Positions 56,001 to 63,845 of a stretch of 64,000 nt of DNA are shown here, piece after piece. The position numbers were made by a program, and so were the translations under genes. The notes under the pieces were generated by a model, which saw only the letters and a list, made by a program, of their open reading frames with translations, did no database searches and was not told where the DNA came from. The DNA is from Sulfuriflexus sp. (GTDB lineage Bacteria > Pseudomonadota > Gammaproteobacteria > AKS1): the NCBI GenBank assembly GCA_023134145.1, contig JAGLUW010000006.1, positions 111,380 through 175,379 of the forward strand. The letters are read 5' to 3'. Each line of letters starts with the position of its first letter. The stretch's first letter is position 1.

Positions 56001-56235
56001 ATAGAACTTGTTCTGCCGATGTTGTAACTAAATGTTCAACCTCAGTCGCGGTGGCTCCAGGAAACGGAATAAAGACATTAGCAAAAGTAACGCTGATTTG
56101 AGGTTCTTCTTCACGGGGGGTAACAAGAATTGCAAACATCCCTAGCAACAAACCCACCAATGCCAGCAAGGGTGTTATTTCGGATAATAAAAAACTGCGT
56201 GCAATACGCCCCGAGATTCCAAGCTGTTCACTCAT
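53041..56235 (-). CDS. RND-family efflux transporter permease (HAE/AcrB type)
   Basis: 1064 aa inner-membrane proton-driven exporter. The membrane helix at about 22-40 is followed by the first porter domain (NVFIPFPGATATEVEHLVTT). The motif KPQGIDDVPIVTGTL, the IGILVDDAIVVVENIHRH block with its proton-relay aspartates (VDDAIVVVEN) and the second-half GIIVRNSILLVDF block support the RND call. It forms an operon with its adaptor (ATGA overlap at 56232-56235). Substrate not evident. The PGPPVFSPLVAEVYG stretch suggests the branch with relatives in sulfur and marine bacteria, although I cannot place it more exactly. No outer-membrane TolC partner is beside it. Confidence 0.9.
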   Translation of the reverse strand: MSEQLGISGRIARSFLLSEITPLLALVGLLLGMFAILVTPREEEPQISVTFANVFIPFPGATATEVEHLVTTSAEQVLSEIEGVKHIYSVSRAGMSVLSVQFTVGEDRTQAIVRLYNAVYSNRDWLPVNLGVGQPLIKPQGIDDVPIVTGTLWSEDENISAAELLRVAHGIETELKRVAGTRDIYTVGGPERVVHVQIDPQQLSAYGIDLQDLRNTLLAANSADNVGTVTTNNTSIAVRAGDWLTRADEVAQLIVAVHNGSPVYLEDVASVKFGADEPKQYVWFGTGAAAATKGITARGDFPAVTIAIAKQLGTNAVEISNQVIQRFEKLKGTVIPEGVNGTLTRNYGATANDKAQTLIGKLIFATSFVVLLVLFTLGWREAIIVGTAIVITLALTLFASWAWGFTLNRVSLFALIFSIGILVDDAIVVVENIHRHIVIGKQSLVDAIPVAVDEVGGPTILATFAVIAALLPMAFVTGLMGPYMSPIPINASIGMLISLIVAFVVTPWLTHVILKDGGLHSHEETSGKTKLRILFERYLEPFLNKSAGKGNRNKLWASIIFLIIMSVSLVGFKLVILKMLPFDNKSEFQIVIDMPEGTSLQQTARVVEELTREIRQVPEVSDFQAYVGTASPINFNGLVRQYYLRSGENVADIQVNLVSKVDRERKSHDIAFSLRAPLNEIAKRFNANVKVVEVPPGPPVFSPLVAEVYGIDYDGQMKLAKKIRKSFSATDDVTDIDDSIEAEILRWSVDIDRQRAAVLGLNQQQIIAAINTALDGEDVSYLHDPYAKYPVPIRLEFSKENKSDIKSVANIKLRNNKGVLISLAEVVNFKKVPLEHAIYHKDMLPVVYVTGDVAGELDSPLYAMFDIYDRLTEQGIEQYLVQQPEHPYSYSVKWDGEWQITYETFRDMGIAYAVGMILIYLLVVAQFRSYVVPLIIMAPIPLTIIGVMPGHAISGVQFTATSMIGMIALAGIIVRNSILLVDFINETVRSGVPLEEAVINAGVVRSKPIVLTGLAAMLGALFILGDPIFGGLAVTLISGILISTLLTLIVIPVLYYAYLYKKTA

Positions 56236-57281
56236 TGCGTGATTTGTTCCTTCAAAAGGATACCCGCTTTAATCGGATCAAGCGCAATACGTTCGTCAGA
56301 CTCAAGACCGGCATGAATTTCAACTCGCCCATCATGAGTACGGCCACTTCTCACTAAACGAAAAATAATTTTCTCCTTTGTGAAAACATACACCCCCGTT
56401 ACCTCGCCTCGATAAACTAAAGCAGATAATGGAATCATTAAACGTTTCTGTGTATCAACATCAAGAACCAACTTAACCAACATTCCTGGATATAATCCAT
56501 ACTGACCTTTTTCTAAATCAGCTCGAATCTTAAAACTGTGACTTTGACTATCCGCGATAGGAAATATTGTTAACTTCTTTGTCGCAACACGTTGTTGCTC
56601 GCCCGGTAAAATTATTTGCGCTGGACAACAACCGTTCCGTAATACTGAAATAAAACGTTGTGGCACATTCGCAACCACACGTAAACGATTTAAAGATAAA
56701 CCCGTCATCAATGGTTTACCAATGGATGGCGTTTCACCCAATTCAACATGGCGCTGCGTAACAATCCCGCTATACGGTGCACGCACAATGGTTTGTTCAA
56801 ATTGTTCCTTGGCTTCTTTTAATCGTGCTTCTGCTTGAGTCTGACGAGCGAGTGATCCTTTATATACCGCGTTAGCTTTATCAAGTACCGCTTTCGCAAC
56901 TAATTTCTTCACATAGATATCACGAATTCGTTTTAACTCCGTTTCGGCATCTTTGCTTGCAACTAATGCCTCACGCAAACCGGCATGAGCTTGCTCAAGG
57001 CGTGCGCGCTGCTTGATGTCTTTAAAACGAATAAGTATTGAACCTTGTTCAACATAATCATCAACATCAAAATTAATTTCCGTGATGCGCTCTGAAACCT
57101 GTGCTGCAATGGTTGCCTTGTGCACAGCTTCAACCGTCGCATCAAAATATCGCTGAACCACAACTTCTTCATAGTTCACCGTTGCTAATTCTAATTTGAT
57201 CGCAGCAGGTTCGCTGGCGAATAAATTGAAAGGAAGAAATACGCTTAACATAAGGATCAGAAGATTTTCTAACCGCATCAT
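56232..57281 (-). CDS. RND periplasmic adaptor (HlyD/AcrA family)
   Basis: 349-aa membrane-fusion protein. Signal peptide LENLLILMLSVFLPFNLFAS, then a lipoyl half-motif (VSERITEINFDVDDYVEQGS), a coiled-coil hairpin (about 90-150), the second lipoyl half (FEQTIVRAPYSGIVTQRHVE) and beta-barrel domains. The start at 57281 has GGAA 6 bases upstream; an upstream in-frame TTG is less likely. An unusual CC pair lies in RNGCCPAQI. Confidence 0.9.
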   Translation of the reverse strand: MMRLENLLILMLSVFLPFNLFASEPAAIKLELATVNYEEVVVQRYFDATVEAVHKATIAAQVSERITEINFDVDDYVEQGSILIRFKDIKQRARLEQAHAGLREALVASKDAETELKRIRDIYVKKLVAKAVLDKANAVYKGSLARQTQAEARLKEAKEQFEQTIVRAPYSGIVTQRHVELGETPSIGKPLMTGLSLNRLRVVANVPQRFISVLRNGCCPAQIILPGEQQRVATKKLTIFPIADSQSHSFKIRADLEKGQYGLYPGMLVKLVLDVDTQKRLMIPLSALVYRGEVTGVYVFTKEKIIFRLVRSGRTHDGRVEIHAGLESDERIALDPIKAGILLKEQITQ

Positions 57282-57370
57282 ATCGAGTTCCAATAATGGC
57301 TTATATACTGATCATTATACTCATTAGGCATAATAGATCACCATTTATACTTGGATAACCAGACATACGA

Positions 57371-57398
57371 AAAAGGCCATGCAATTGCATGGCCTTTT
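57371..57398. terminator. Terminator downstream of fadL-like gene 1
   Basis: Perfect palindrome with 14-base half AAAAGGCCATGCAA. In minus-strand RNA the GC-rich stem is followed by a T run (CCTTTTTC). It separates the fadL-like gene (stop at 57425) from the adaptor-RND operon. Confidence 0.85.
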
Positions 57399-57424
57399 CT
57401 CAAACTATTTGAAACTTAACTAAC

Positions 57425-58771
57425 TTAGTAAGTCCAAGAGTATTGGAAATCAAACGCGTGTTGGTACATGCTCAAGCTAGTTCTACCAACCGTGCCGTTA
57501 TTAAATGCTGCAGGGTATGCACCTGATTGATTTGCTTCAAAGGCATGCATAAAGGTAAATGTTACTTGTTGATTATCTTTACCGTTTGGACGATAAGTGA
57601 AACCAGCAGACACATGATCACGAATTGTCGCTGGTGCTAGCACATTAAATGCAAGTTCATCATCATCAAATGCTTCTGAGTTATGTGCGTAACCAAAACG
57701 GTAAGTGAAGTTTGCATTGTGTTCGTAAACAGCACCAATCTTCAACACTGTCACATCCTTCCAACCAAAACCAAGACCATTATCTGTGCCCAAGAAACCT
57801 TGGCCACCCGCAAATGGATTCATTGCGTTATCCGTAGTAGGTCCCGCATTCGAAATAGCCTTTACATCGCTGTATAAGATGCGCTGAATATCTGCTGACA
57901 TTGTTACCTTCGGTGATACTTTACCCGCAATACCGATAGACCAGTTAGCTGGAATATCAAAATCACCCTGTTCAGCAAATAATTTGTCATACTTATCAAA
58001 TTCAGCCATGTAGATCTTAGTAGAGTACGCAGCACCAACAGATACGTTTTCACTCAACTTACCCTGCCAACCAACACGTAAACCTGTACCCCATGCACTA
58101 TCGTAACCTTGGTTAGTTAGCCCTTTATTAGCTGCTGCTGTATTAATATCTGGATCTGTTGGCGTACCATCACAAAGTCCATCGCCTTTTAAACCACAAA
58201 AGCCTTGCAGACCAGACGCTTTAAACTGTTGATAACCAACTAACAACGATGCACCAATGGTATGGTTCTTATTAAGCTCATAAGTAATGGTAGGCGCAAA
58301 AATCAACTGTGCCAAATCAACTCCAAGACGGTCGGGATAACCATAGGGGTTACGTCCATTACCAGCAGGATTACTATCATCATCATAATTTGAATTCATG
58401 CCACCGTTAGCATAAATACTCATTCCCCAAGTCATCTTGTCGTTCAGTTTTCTAACAAAGCCACCACTTGGAATAATAAAGCCATTTGAATCGCTCTCAT
58501 GTTCACCATTCCCTGTTGAGGGTGTTCCCGCTGCACGGTTTGGTGAGAAAACCAAAATACCAATATCGTTAGTACCTACAGCCTTAGCCATACCCGCTGG
58601 GTTAACCGCTGCTGCATAAGTATCTTGTGAAAGTGCTGTTGCCGCACCCGCGATACCGCGTGATTTAGCGCCATAAGCAAGTGAGAAATAACCAGTCGTT
58701 GCTGAAGCTGTTGCTGGGGCTAAAATGGCCGCCGCTGTTGCAACCGCAATTAAATGTTTCGAAAATTTCAT
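57425..58771 (-). CDS. FadL/OmpP1/TodX-family outer membrane channel 1
   Basis: 448 aa. Signal peptide HLIAVATAAAILAPATASA, then the FadL N-terminal hatch signature TGYFSLAYGAKSRGIAGAAT with the NPAG motif (AVNPAGMAKAVG), and alternating beta strands ending in aromatic FQYSWTY. Members import hydrophobic compounds such as fatty acids or hydrocarbons. A loop cysteine pair (FCGLKGDGLCDG) is present. Divergent from a second FadL gene at 59181; only moderately similar to it. Confidence 0.9.
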   Translation of the reverse strand: MKFSKHLIAVATAAAILAPATASATTGYFSLAYGAKSRGIAGAATALSQDTYAAAVNPAGMAKAVGTNDIGILVFSPNRAAGTPSTGNGEHESDSNGFIIPSGGFVRKLNDKMTWGMSIYANGGMNSNYDDDSNPAGNGRNPYGYPDRLGVDLAQLIFAPTITYELNKNHTIGASLLVGYQQFKASGLQGFCGLKGDGLCDGTPTDPDINTAAANKGLTNQGYDSAWGTGLRVGWQGKLSENVSVGAAYSTKIYMAEFDKYDKLFAEQGDFDIPANWSIGIAGKVSPKVTMSADIQRILYSDVKAISNAGPTTDNAMNPFAGGQGFLGTDNGLGFGWKDVTVLKIGAVYEHNANFTYRFGYAHNSEAFDDDELAFNVLAPATIRDHVSAGFTYRPNGKDNQQVTFTFMHAFEANQSGAYPAAFNNGTVGRTSLSMYQHAFDFQYSWTY

Positions 58772-59180
58772 AGAGTGTCTCCTCCCAAAGCAGACAAAAC
58801 TTGTGTTTTAGTAAGCATCCTTTAGTTTTTACCAAGGTATGCAAAATACAATTATTAATGTTGCGAAAAAAAGACATCTTGTCTTGCAACAACCACAGTC
58901 TCTCTGTGATAGAAGGTCTTGTCAACACATTATTTTATTATTTAATAAAACAGTTATTCACTATTTTTTTAGGGTTTTATTGATGAAAATCAGTACGTAC
59001 TGATTTTGATATTAGTAGTTAATTATTTACTAATGGCGCTTCTCGCTTATTTGATGGTTTGTCTCTTTTGTACCACAAAATAAGCTTGCCACTTTACTTT
59101 CATTTAAAGCAGTCTCATTATGCACAGTCATAAAAACAAATTATTAAAAATAAAATAACAAATTTTCATGGGGAATCAGG
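58772..59180. other. 409-bp intergenic region between divergent fadL-like genes
   Basis: AT-rich spacer with no credible coding sequence. It contains the 22-bp palindrome at 58986-59007, which lies roughly midway, and the ribosome site GGAGGAGACACTCT before fadL-like gene 1. I could not fix -35/-10 elements with confidence. Confidence 0.6.
58986..59007. promoter_or_regulatory. 22-bp perfect palindromic operator candidate
   Basis: AAAATCAGTAC followed directly by GTACTGATTTT, a perfect inverted repeat with no spacer. Length and symmetry fit a TetR-type dimer site. Neither flanking gene is a regulator, so the protein would be encoded elsewhere. The core is not followed by a T run on either strand beyond four bases, so a terminator is unlikely. 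Confidence 0.6.
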
Positions 59181-60548
59181 ATGAGCCGAATCAATACACC
59201 ATATAAGGTTAGTTTACTTGCAGCGAGTATTAGTCTTGCCGCTTTTTCAGGTACAGCAAATGCTGCCGCTTTTGGCATTGTAGAACAAAGCGTAACAGGC
59301 TTAGGTGCTGCCTTTTCAACTGGCTCAACAGCCGCTAGTGATGGTTCAACTATCTTTTATAATCCGGCCGGAATGAGCTTCCTAAACAATCGTAACGCAG
59401 CAGACTTTGGTGCTCACGTAATTGACCCTAATGCCAAATTTAAAAATGCCGGTTCAAGTTACGTACTAGGTGGCAACCTTACTGGTGGCAATGGCGGTGA
59501 TGCAGGTCCTGTCGCATTAGTACCTAACTTTTACTACACCCGCGCCATTAATGACAAATGGACCGCCGGTGTTGGCATTAATGCACCTTTTGGTTTAGTT
59601 ACCGAGTACGACGATGGTTGGGTTGGCCGTTACCATGCTCTTACCTCCGATTTAAAAACGATTAATATCAACCCAAGCCTTTCTTACAAAGCCAACAACA
59701 GCCTCAGTTTTGGCTTTGGTGTAAATATCCAGTACATCAAAGCGGCACTATCGAACGCTGTCGATTTCGGTGGCATCTGTCGTGCAACACAGGCTGCCGC
59801 TACTTGTAATGCTCTTAACCTTGAGGCTCAAGCTGATGATGGCGAAGCAGAAGTAACAGGGGATGACTGGAGCTTTGGTTACAACCTCGGCCTCTTATGG
59901 CAAGCCACTCCTGAAACACGTATTGGTGTCGCCTATCGCTCACGCATTAAACATAAGCTAGAAGGTGATGTTGATTTCGATAACCCAACTACAGGTAATG
60001 CTGCTCCAATCGCAGCCGGTGCAGGCCTAGTAGATGGAGATGTCACTGCCAAAATCACCTTGCCTGATAGCCTATCTGTTGGTTTCCAGCATGCCGTTAA
60101 TAACAAGCTAACTATTAACGGTGATGTCACTTGGACCAACTGGAGTGTATTAAAAGAGCTAAGAGTAGATTTTGACAATACTCTTGCTGCTGACAGTGTC
60201 ACTACCCTTGAGTACGATGACAGTAATCGCTATTCACTTGGCATAACATACGCTCAAGATAGTAAGTGGACATGGCGTGCAGGCGTTGCCTTTGATGAGT
60301 CAACCGCTCCCAATGCTGAATTAGTTTCAATACGTACACCCGATGCCGATCGCACTTGGTTAACTGCTGGTTTTACTTACAAACCGTCCAAAAAAATGAG
60401 TGTTGATTTTGGCATTGCGCATTTGTTTATTGATGATGCCGAAGTGCGTAAAACAGCAACGGGCGAAGACCAATTGAAAGGCGGCTTAGTCGGTGAGTAT
60501 GAAATCGACGCGAACATTATCAGCGCACAAATGCGTTGGAGTTTTTAA
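59181..60548 (+). CDS. FadL/OmpP1/TodX-family outer membrane channel 2
   Basis: 455 aa. Signal peptide with core LLAASISLAAFSGTANA, then AAFGIVEQSVTGLGAAFSTG and the FadL NPAG motif (IFYNPAGMSFLNN). Repeated amphipathic strands run to the C-terminal aromatic SAQMRWSF. Contains GWVGRYHALTSDLKTININP, conserved in FadL. GGGGAATCAGG lies just before the ATG. Together with the divergent paralogue it suggests uptake of hydrophobic substrates. Confidence 0.92.
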   Translation: MSRINTPYKVSLLAASISLAAFSGTANAAAFGIVEQSVTGLGAAFSTGSTAASDGSTIFYNPAGMSFLNNRNAADFGAHVIDPNAKFKNAGSSYVLGGNLTGGNGGDAGPVALVPNFYYTRAINDKWTAGVGINAPFGLVTEYDDGWVGRYHALTSDLKTININPSLSYKANNSLSFGFGVNIQYIKAALSNAVDFGGICRATQAAATCNALNLEAQADDGEAEVTGDDWSFGYNLGLLWQATPETRIGVAYRSRIKHKLEGDVDFDNPTTGNAAPIAAGAGLVDGDVTAKITLPDSLSVGFQHAVNNKLTINGDVTWTNWSVLKELRVDFDNTLAADSVTTLEYDDSNRYSLGITYAQDSKWTWRAGVAFDESTAPNAELVSIRTPDADRTWLTAGFTYKPSKKMSVDFGIAHLFIDDAEVRKTATGEDQLKGGLVGEYEIDANIISAQMRWSF

Positions 60549-60627
60549 TTTAAATGTCAGGAGTAAGGCGTGAAGTGTGAAGTGAAAAAGCGAAACCACC
60601 TCACATTTAACTCCTCACCCCTCACAC

Positions 60628-60658
60628 AAAAAAAGCCCGGCATAAGCCGGGCTTTTTT
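60628..60658. terminator. Bidirectional terminator between fadL-like 2 and dsrE-like
   Basis: Stem GCCCGGC / GCCGGGC with ATAA loop, flanked by seven A on the left and six T on the right. It serves fadL-like gene 2 (plus) and the tusA-dsrE pair (minus). Confidence 0.92.
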
Positions 60659-60675
60659 ATTTCATTCATTAACGC

Positions 60676-61155
60676 TTAAATATAAAGCGTAATGTCTGAT
60701 TCACCAGCGAACTCGAAGAAAGTAGCAGCGCCACCGTATTCGAGACCATCAATGAAGTTGTCATGCGTGAAGTCAAATAGATCAACCGTCATCTGACAAC
60801 CAACCATTTTCACATCTGCTTCTAAACAAAGTTCACGTAGCTCTTCAACACTCGCCACGCCCTTTGATTTCATCTTAGACTTCATCATGATTGTCATGAT
60901 GCGTTGCATACCAGGAATAGCAGTACCCAATACAGGGAACCATTTATCCATCGCCATTGGCATAGGCATGCCGGGGTTACCCAGTGGGCTTACTTGCAAA
61001 TCCATTTCCTTACGGACTAATTGCAGTCCATAAAAGGTAAAGAATATTTGCACTTGATAACCCAATGCTGCAGCCGTTGATGCAAGAATAAATGGAGGAT
61101 AGGCCCAATCCAATGTGCCCTTAGTCGCAATAATTGCGAGTTTCTTTTCTGACAT
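60676..61155 (-). CDS. DsrE2-like sulfur-carrier family protein
   Basis: 159 aa, DsrE/DsrF-like fold: KLAIIATKGTLDWAYPPFIL, a hydrophobic helix (ASTAAALGYQVQIFFTFYGL), a Met-rich central segment (NPGMPMPMAMDKW) and the conserved cysteine C120 in MVGCQMTVDL. Family members pass sulfane sulfur with TusA in sulfur oxidisers. AAGGAG lies 7 bases before the chosen ATG. It follows tusA by 118 bp on the same strand. Confidence 0.9.
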   Translation of the reverse strand: MSEKKLAIIATKGTLDWAYPPFILASTAAALGYQVQIFFTFYGLQLVRKEMDLQVSPLGNPGMPMPMAMDKWFPVLGTAIPGMQRIMTIMMKSKMKSKGVASVEELRELCLEADVKMVGCQMTVDLFDFTHDNFIDGLEYGGAATFFEFAGESDITLYI

Positions 61156-61273
61156 TTCCAATCTCCTTCGAAAAATTACTGAAAGATCATTTTCAAATAT
61201 TTAAGGATTAGGTCTTCCGTGTCGCTACTAGCTCGAAACTAATATGGCAACAACCTACGAACTTTACGAATAA

Positions 61274-61504
61274 TTAGCCCTTCTTGATACGGAAAACGAA
61301 CTTGCCGCCTTCTTCACCAGAATCCATTAATTCGTTACCGGTTTGCTTTGAGAAAGCTTCAAAGTCTTTTACTGAACCAGGATCAGTCGCAACAATGCGA
61401 AGTACTTGGCCTGTATCCATTCCCGCAAGTGTTTTCTTAGCGCGTAGGATAGGTAGCGGACAGTTAAGGCCTGATGCATCTAGTTCTTGGTCAAAATCAG
61501 CCAT
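61274..61504 (-). CDS. tusA: Sulfur-carrier protein TusA
   Basis: 76-aa TusA/SirA-family protein with the signature LNCPLPILRAKK; the active cysteine is C15. It binds and transfers sulfane sulfur as a persulfide. AAGGAG lies 6 bases upstream. Genetic link with DsrE2 and with sox genes 2 kb away points to sulfur oxidation as well as tRNA thiolation. A good sigma-70 promoter precedes it. Confidence 0.95.
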   Translation of the reverse strand: MADFDQELDASGLNCPLPILRAKKTLAGMDTGQVLRIVATDPGSVKDFEAFSKQTGNELMDSGEEGGKFVFRIKKG

Positions 61505-61603
61505 GGTTATCTCCTTCAGATAATAGGGTTAAGGCTTAGCTCTGCAGGCTTGGAAATTAAGATATTTCGGTCACATGCAAAGATATTAGAATTCAAGAGT
61601 ACT

Positions 61604-61632
61604 CTTATATGACAACTTGGCATGAATGGCAA
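61604..61632 (-). promoter_or_regulatory. Candidate sigma-70 promoter of tusA
   Basis: Minus-strand TTGCCA (61627-61632) and TATAAG (61604-61609) separated by 17 bases, about 95 bases before the tusA ATG. The palindrome AGAGTACTCT overlaps its downstream edge. Confidence 0.6.
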
Positions 61633-61729
61633 GCAACAAACTAAACCTCAATGAGACTAAGGATGACATTGAACTGCTGAGCTATTATCGTGGTCATACC
61701 AAGAAGAAATGGGATATTATCGTTAATTC

Positions 61730-63169
61730 ATGTGCTTACGTAACTATATATATGTACTCTGCGCCATATTTTGGCTAAACCTGCCTATTGCTGGCGCTAA
61801 TAGCATCCAATTACCGGATATTGGTGATAGTGCTGGTGCGGTATTGTCGCCCGATCAAGAGCGCCGTATCGGGGTTGAATTTCTACGCCGCATCCGGCTC
61901 GATTTTCAGTTAATTGACGATCCTGAGATCAGCGAGTACATCCGTTCACTCGGTAACCGGTTAGCAGAAAACAGTGATAATCCATCTCAACACTTCACTT
62001 TTTTCGTTATAGATGACCCCAGAATTAATGCCTTTGCTGCACCCGGCGGTTATATAGGTATTAATAGTGGCCTCATTACGGCTTCTGAATCAGAAAGCGA
62101 GCTGGCCTCTGTCATGAGCCATGAAATTGCTCACGTCACTCAACGCCATTTAGCCCGAGCCGTTGAAGCACAAGGCAAATTAAATATTCCTGCTTTAGCC
62201 GGACTGATTGCTGCGATTATTATTGGCAGCCAAAATAGTGAAGCAGGCCAAGCCACCCTCGCAGCCTCACAAGCGGCAACCCTACAGGCGCAATTAAATT
62301 TCACGCGCAGCAATGAAAATGAAGCTGATTCTGTTGGTATACAAACACTGGCTGGCTCTGGGCTCGACCCGAATGCCATGGCAAGTTTTTTTGAGCACTT
62401 ACAACAAGCTTCTCGTTATTATGGCCGCCCACCTGAATTTTTGAGTACCCACCCTGTTACCACGGCACGCGTTGCCAATGCACGTAACCGCGCACGCAGT
62501 TATCCATACCGCCAAGTACCAGAAAGCATTGATTTTCATTTAGCGCGAGAAAAATTACGACTACGAAATATTAATCCACAAAAAGCCGTGAAGCGTTACC
62601 AATCATTAATAAAGGCGGAACAATATTTAAACTACTCAGCCGCACAATATGCTTATAGCTTGGCATTAACCAATGCAGGTCAGTACCAACAAGCGCAAGA
62701 AGTACTCGCCCCTTTGTTGAAAAAAAATCCCGAGCGAATTAGCTATCTTATGGCTAAAGCGCAGATCCTGTTTAAATCCGGCGCAGTACCCGCCGCCCTA
62801 AATATTTATAAAAATGCACTAAAGAACTATCCGCATGACCATGTCGTGACACTTAGTTACGCCAAAACACTTTTACAACTAGGCAGAGCGAAACAAACAC
62901 GTATATTGTTACACCAACAAATAGCGTACCGTCGAGCCGATGCTGATTTCTACAAACTCTTAGCCTTTACTGAAGGTGAAGCAGGTTATCCTCTCGAGGC
63001 ACACCAATCTTTAGCCGAATTTCATTACTTAAACGGTCAAACTAATGCTGCTATCCAGCAACTCGACCAAGCACTACGCATTCAATCGGATGATTTTTAT
63101 ACACTTGAAAAGATTCAAGCACGACGAGATCAATTCAAACAATTCTTACAAAGTGAAAGTGCCTTTTAA
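61730..63169 (+). CDS. bepA: BepA-like M48 metallopeptidase with TPR repeats
   Basis: 479 aa periplasmic quality-control protease for outer-membrane proteins. Signal peptide (YVLCAIFWLNLPIAGA), M48 domain with HEIAH (H131-H135) and the third ligand glutamate in NENEADSVG (E198), and PGGYIGINSGLI. The C-terminal half (about 265-475) is made of helical TPR-like repeats. No strong ribosome site precedes the ATG, so the start could differ slightly. It may help assemble FadL-like channels, although that is only inferred from the family role. Confidence 0.88.
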   Translation: MCLRNYIYVLCAIFWLNLPIAGANSIQLPDIGDSAGAVLSPDQERRIGVEFLRRIRLDFQLIDDPEISEYIRSLGNRLAENSDNPSQHFTFFVIDDPRINAFAAPGGYIGINSGLITASESESELASVMSHEIAHVTQRHLARAVEAQGKLNIPALAGLIAAIIIGSQNSEAGQATLAASQAATLQAQLNFTRSNENEADSVGIQTLAGSGLDPNAMASFFEHLQQASRYYGRPPEFLSTHPVTTARVANARNRARSYPYRQVPESIDFHLAREKLRLRNINPQKAVKRYQSLIKAEQYLNYSAAQYAYSLALTNAGQYQQAQEVLAPLLKKNPERISYLMAKAQILFKSGAVPAALNIYKNALKNYPHDHVVTLSYAKTLLQLGRAKQTRILLHQQIAYRRADADFYKLLAFTEGEAGYPLEAHQSLAEFHYLNGQTNAAIQQLDQALRIQSDDFYTLEKIQARRDQFKQFLQSESAF

Positions 63170-63364
63170 GCCTTCTAAACAAGCTCGAAACGTACAACAG
63201 TATCTTAGCATTTACTTAAATAGGTTTTACCTAATTAGCTCTTGCCATACTCCTCTACTTCGGTATGCTAGGGATTACGTTGACCGCAGAGTCATGACTA
63301 CCAAATACCAGTAAATAGGTATTAAAAAGTAAACCGCCACATAACAATTAACGTAAGTTACGGC

Positions 63365-63380
63365 GCTAAAATAATTTAGC
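63365..63380. promoter_or_regulatory. Inverted repeat upstream of sox genes
   Basis: GCTAAA - ATAA - TTTAGC, 75 bases before soxX, in a 286-bp gap without a gene. It could be an operator, but no regulator is in view. The rest of the gap shows no clear -35/-10 pair. Confidence 0.35.
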
Positions 63381-63455
63381 AGTGGTTTCAGGAAGTTTTA
63401 AAGACTTTGCAAACATAATATCAAAAGAAAAGTATGTAACTTGAGGAGGAGAGCT

Positions 63456-63815
63456 ATGCGGAAAACCGCAAAGACCATAGTGACCGCTAGTGCTATTGCA
63501 GTACTAATGGGAAGCTTCGTACTTGCACCATCGGTGGCAAGTGCAGACGCAGCAGCAGGTAAGAAAGTTGCTGAAAGCCGTAAAAAGGGAAATTGCTTTG
63601 CATGTCATGCATATCAAGGCGCCAAACTTCCGGGTAACATTGGACCACCATTGGTCGCAATGAAAGCTCGTTTCCCGGACAGAGCTAAGTTAGTAAAACA
63701 ACTTAACGATCCACAATCTAACAATCCGGATACCATGATGCCTCCATATGGCAAGCATGAAATCATTTCTCAGAAAGATATCCAGAACGTTGTTGACTGG
63801 CTCTACACGCTTTAG
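63456..63815 (+). CDS. soxX: Sulfur-oxidising c-type cytochrome SoxX
   Basis: 119 aa periplasmic monohaem cytochrome, partner of SoxA. Signal peptide ends near SVASADA, haem site CFACH (C47, C50, H51), distal methionine in TMMPPYG. SoxAX attaches thiosulfate to SoxYZ. The ATG at 63456 has GAGGAGGA 6 bases upstream; an in-frame TTG at 63441 is rejected. It is 30 bp upstream of soxY. Confidence 0.95.
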   Translation: MRKTAKTIVTASAIAVLMGSFVLAPSVASADAAAGKKVAESRKKGNCFACHAYQGAKLPGNIGPPLVAMKARFPDRAKLVKQLNDPQSNNPDTMMPPYGKHEIISQKDIQNVVDWLYTL

Positions 63816-63845
63816 TCAATCATAAAAATATATAAGGTGAATATT

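Noticed and set aside
60549..60627. GTGAAGTGTGAAGTG / CCTCACCCCTCAC stretch as an insertion-sequence end
   Set aside because: It is a short imperfect inverted motif with no transposase or target duplication, so it is treated as ordinary intergenic sequence.
61630..61660. Sigma-54-like TGGCATG upstream of bepA
   Set aside because: TGGCATG is followed by AATGGCAAGC; the GC at -12 is not at the required distance.
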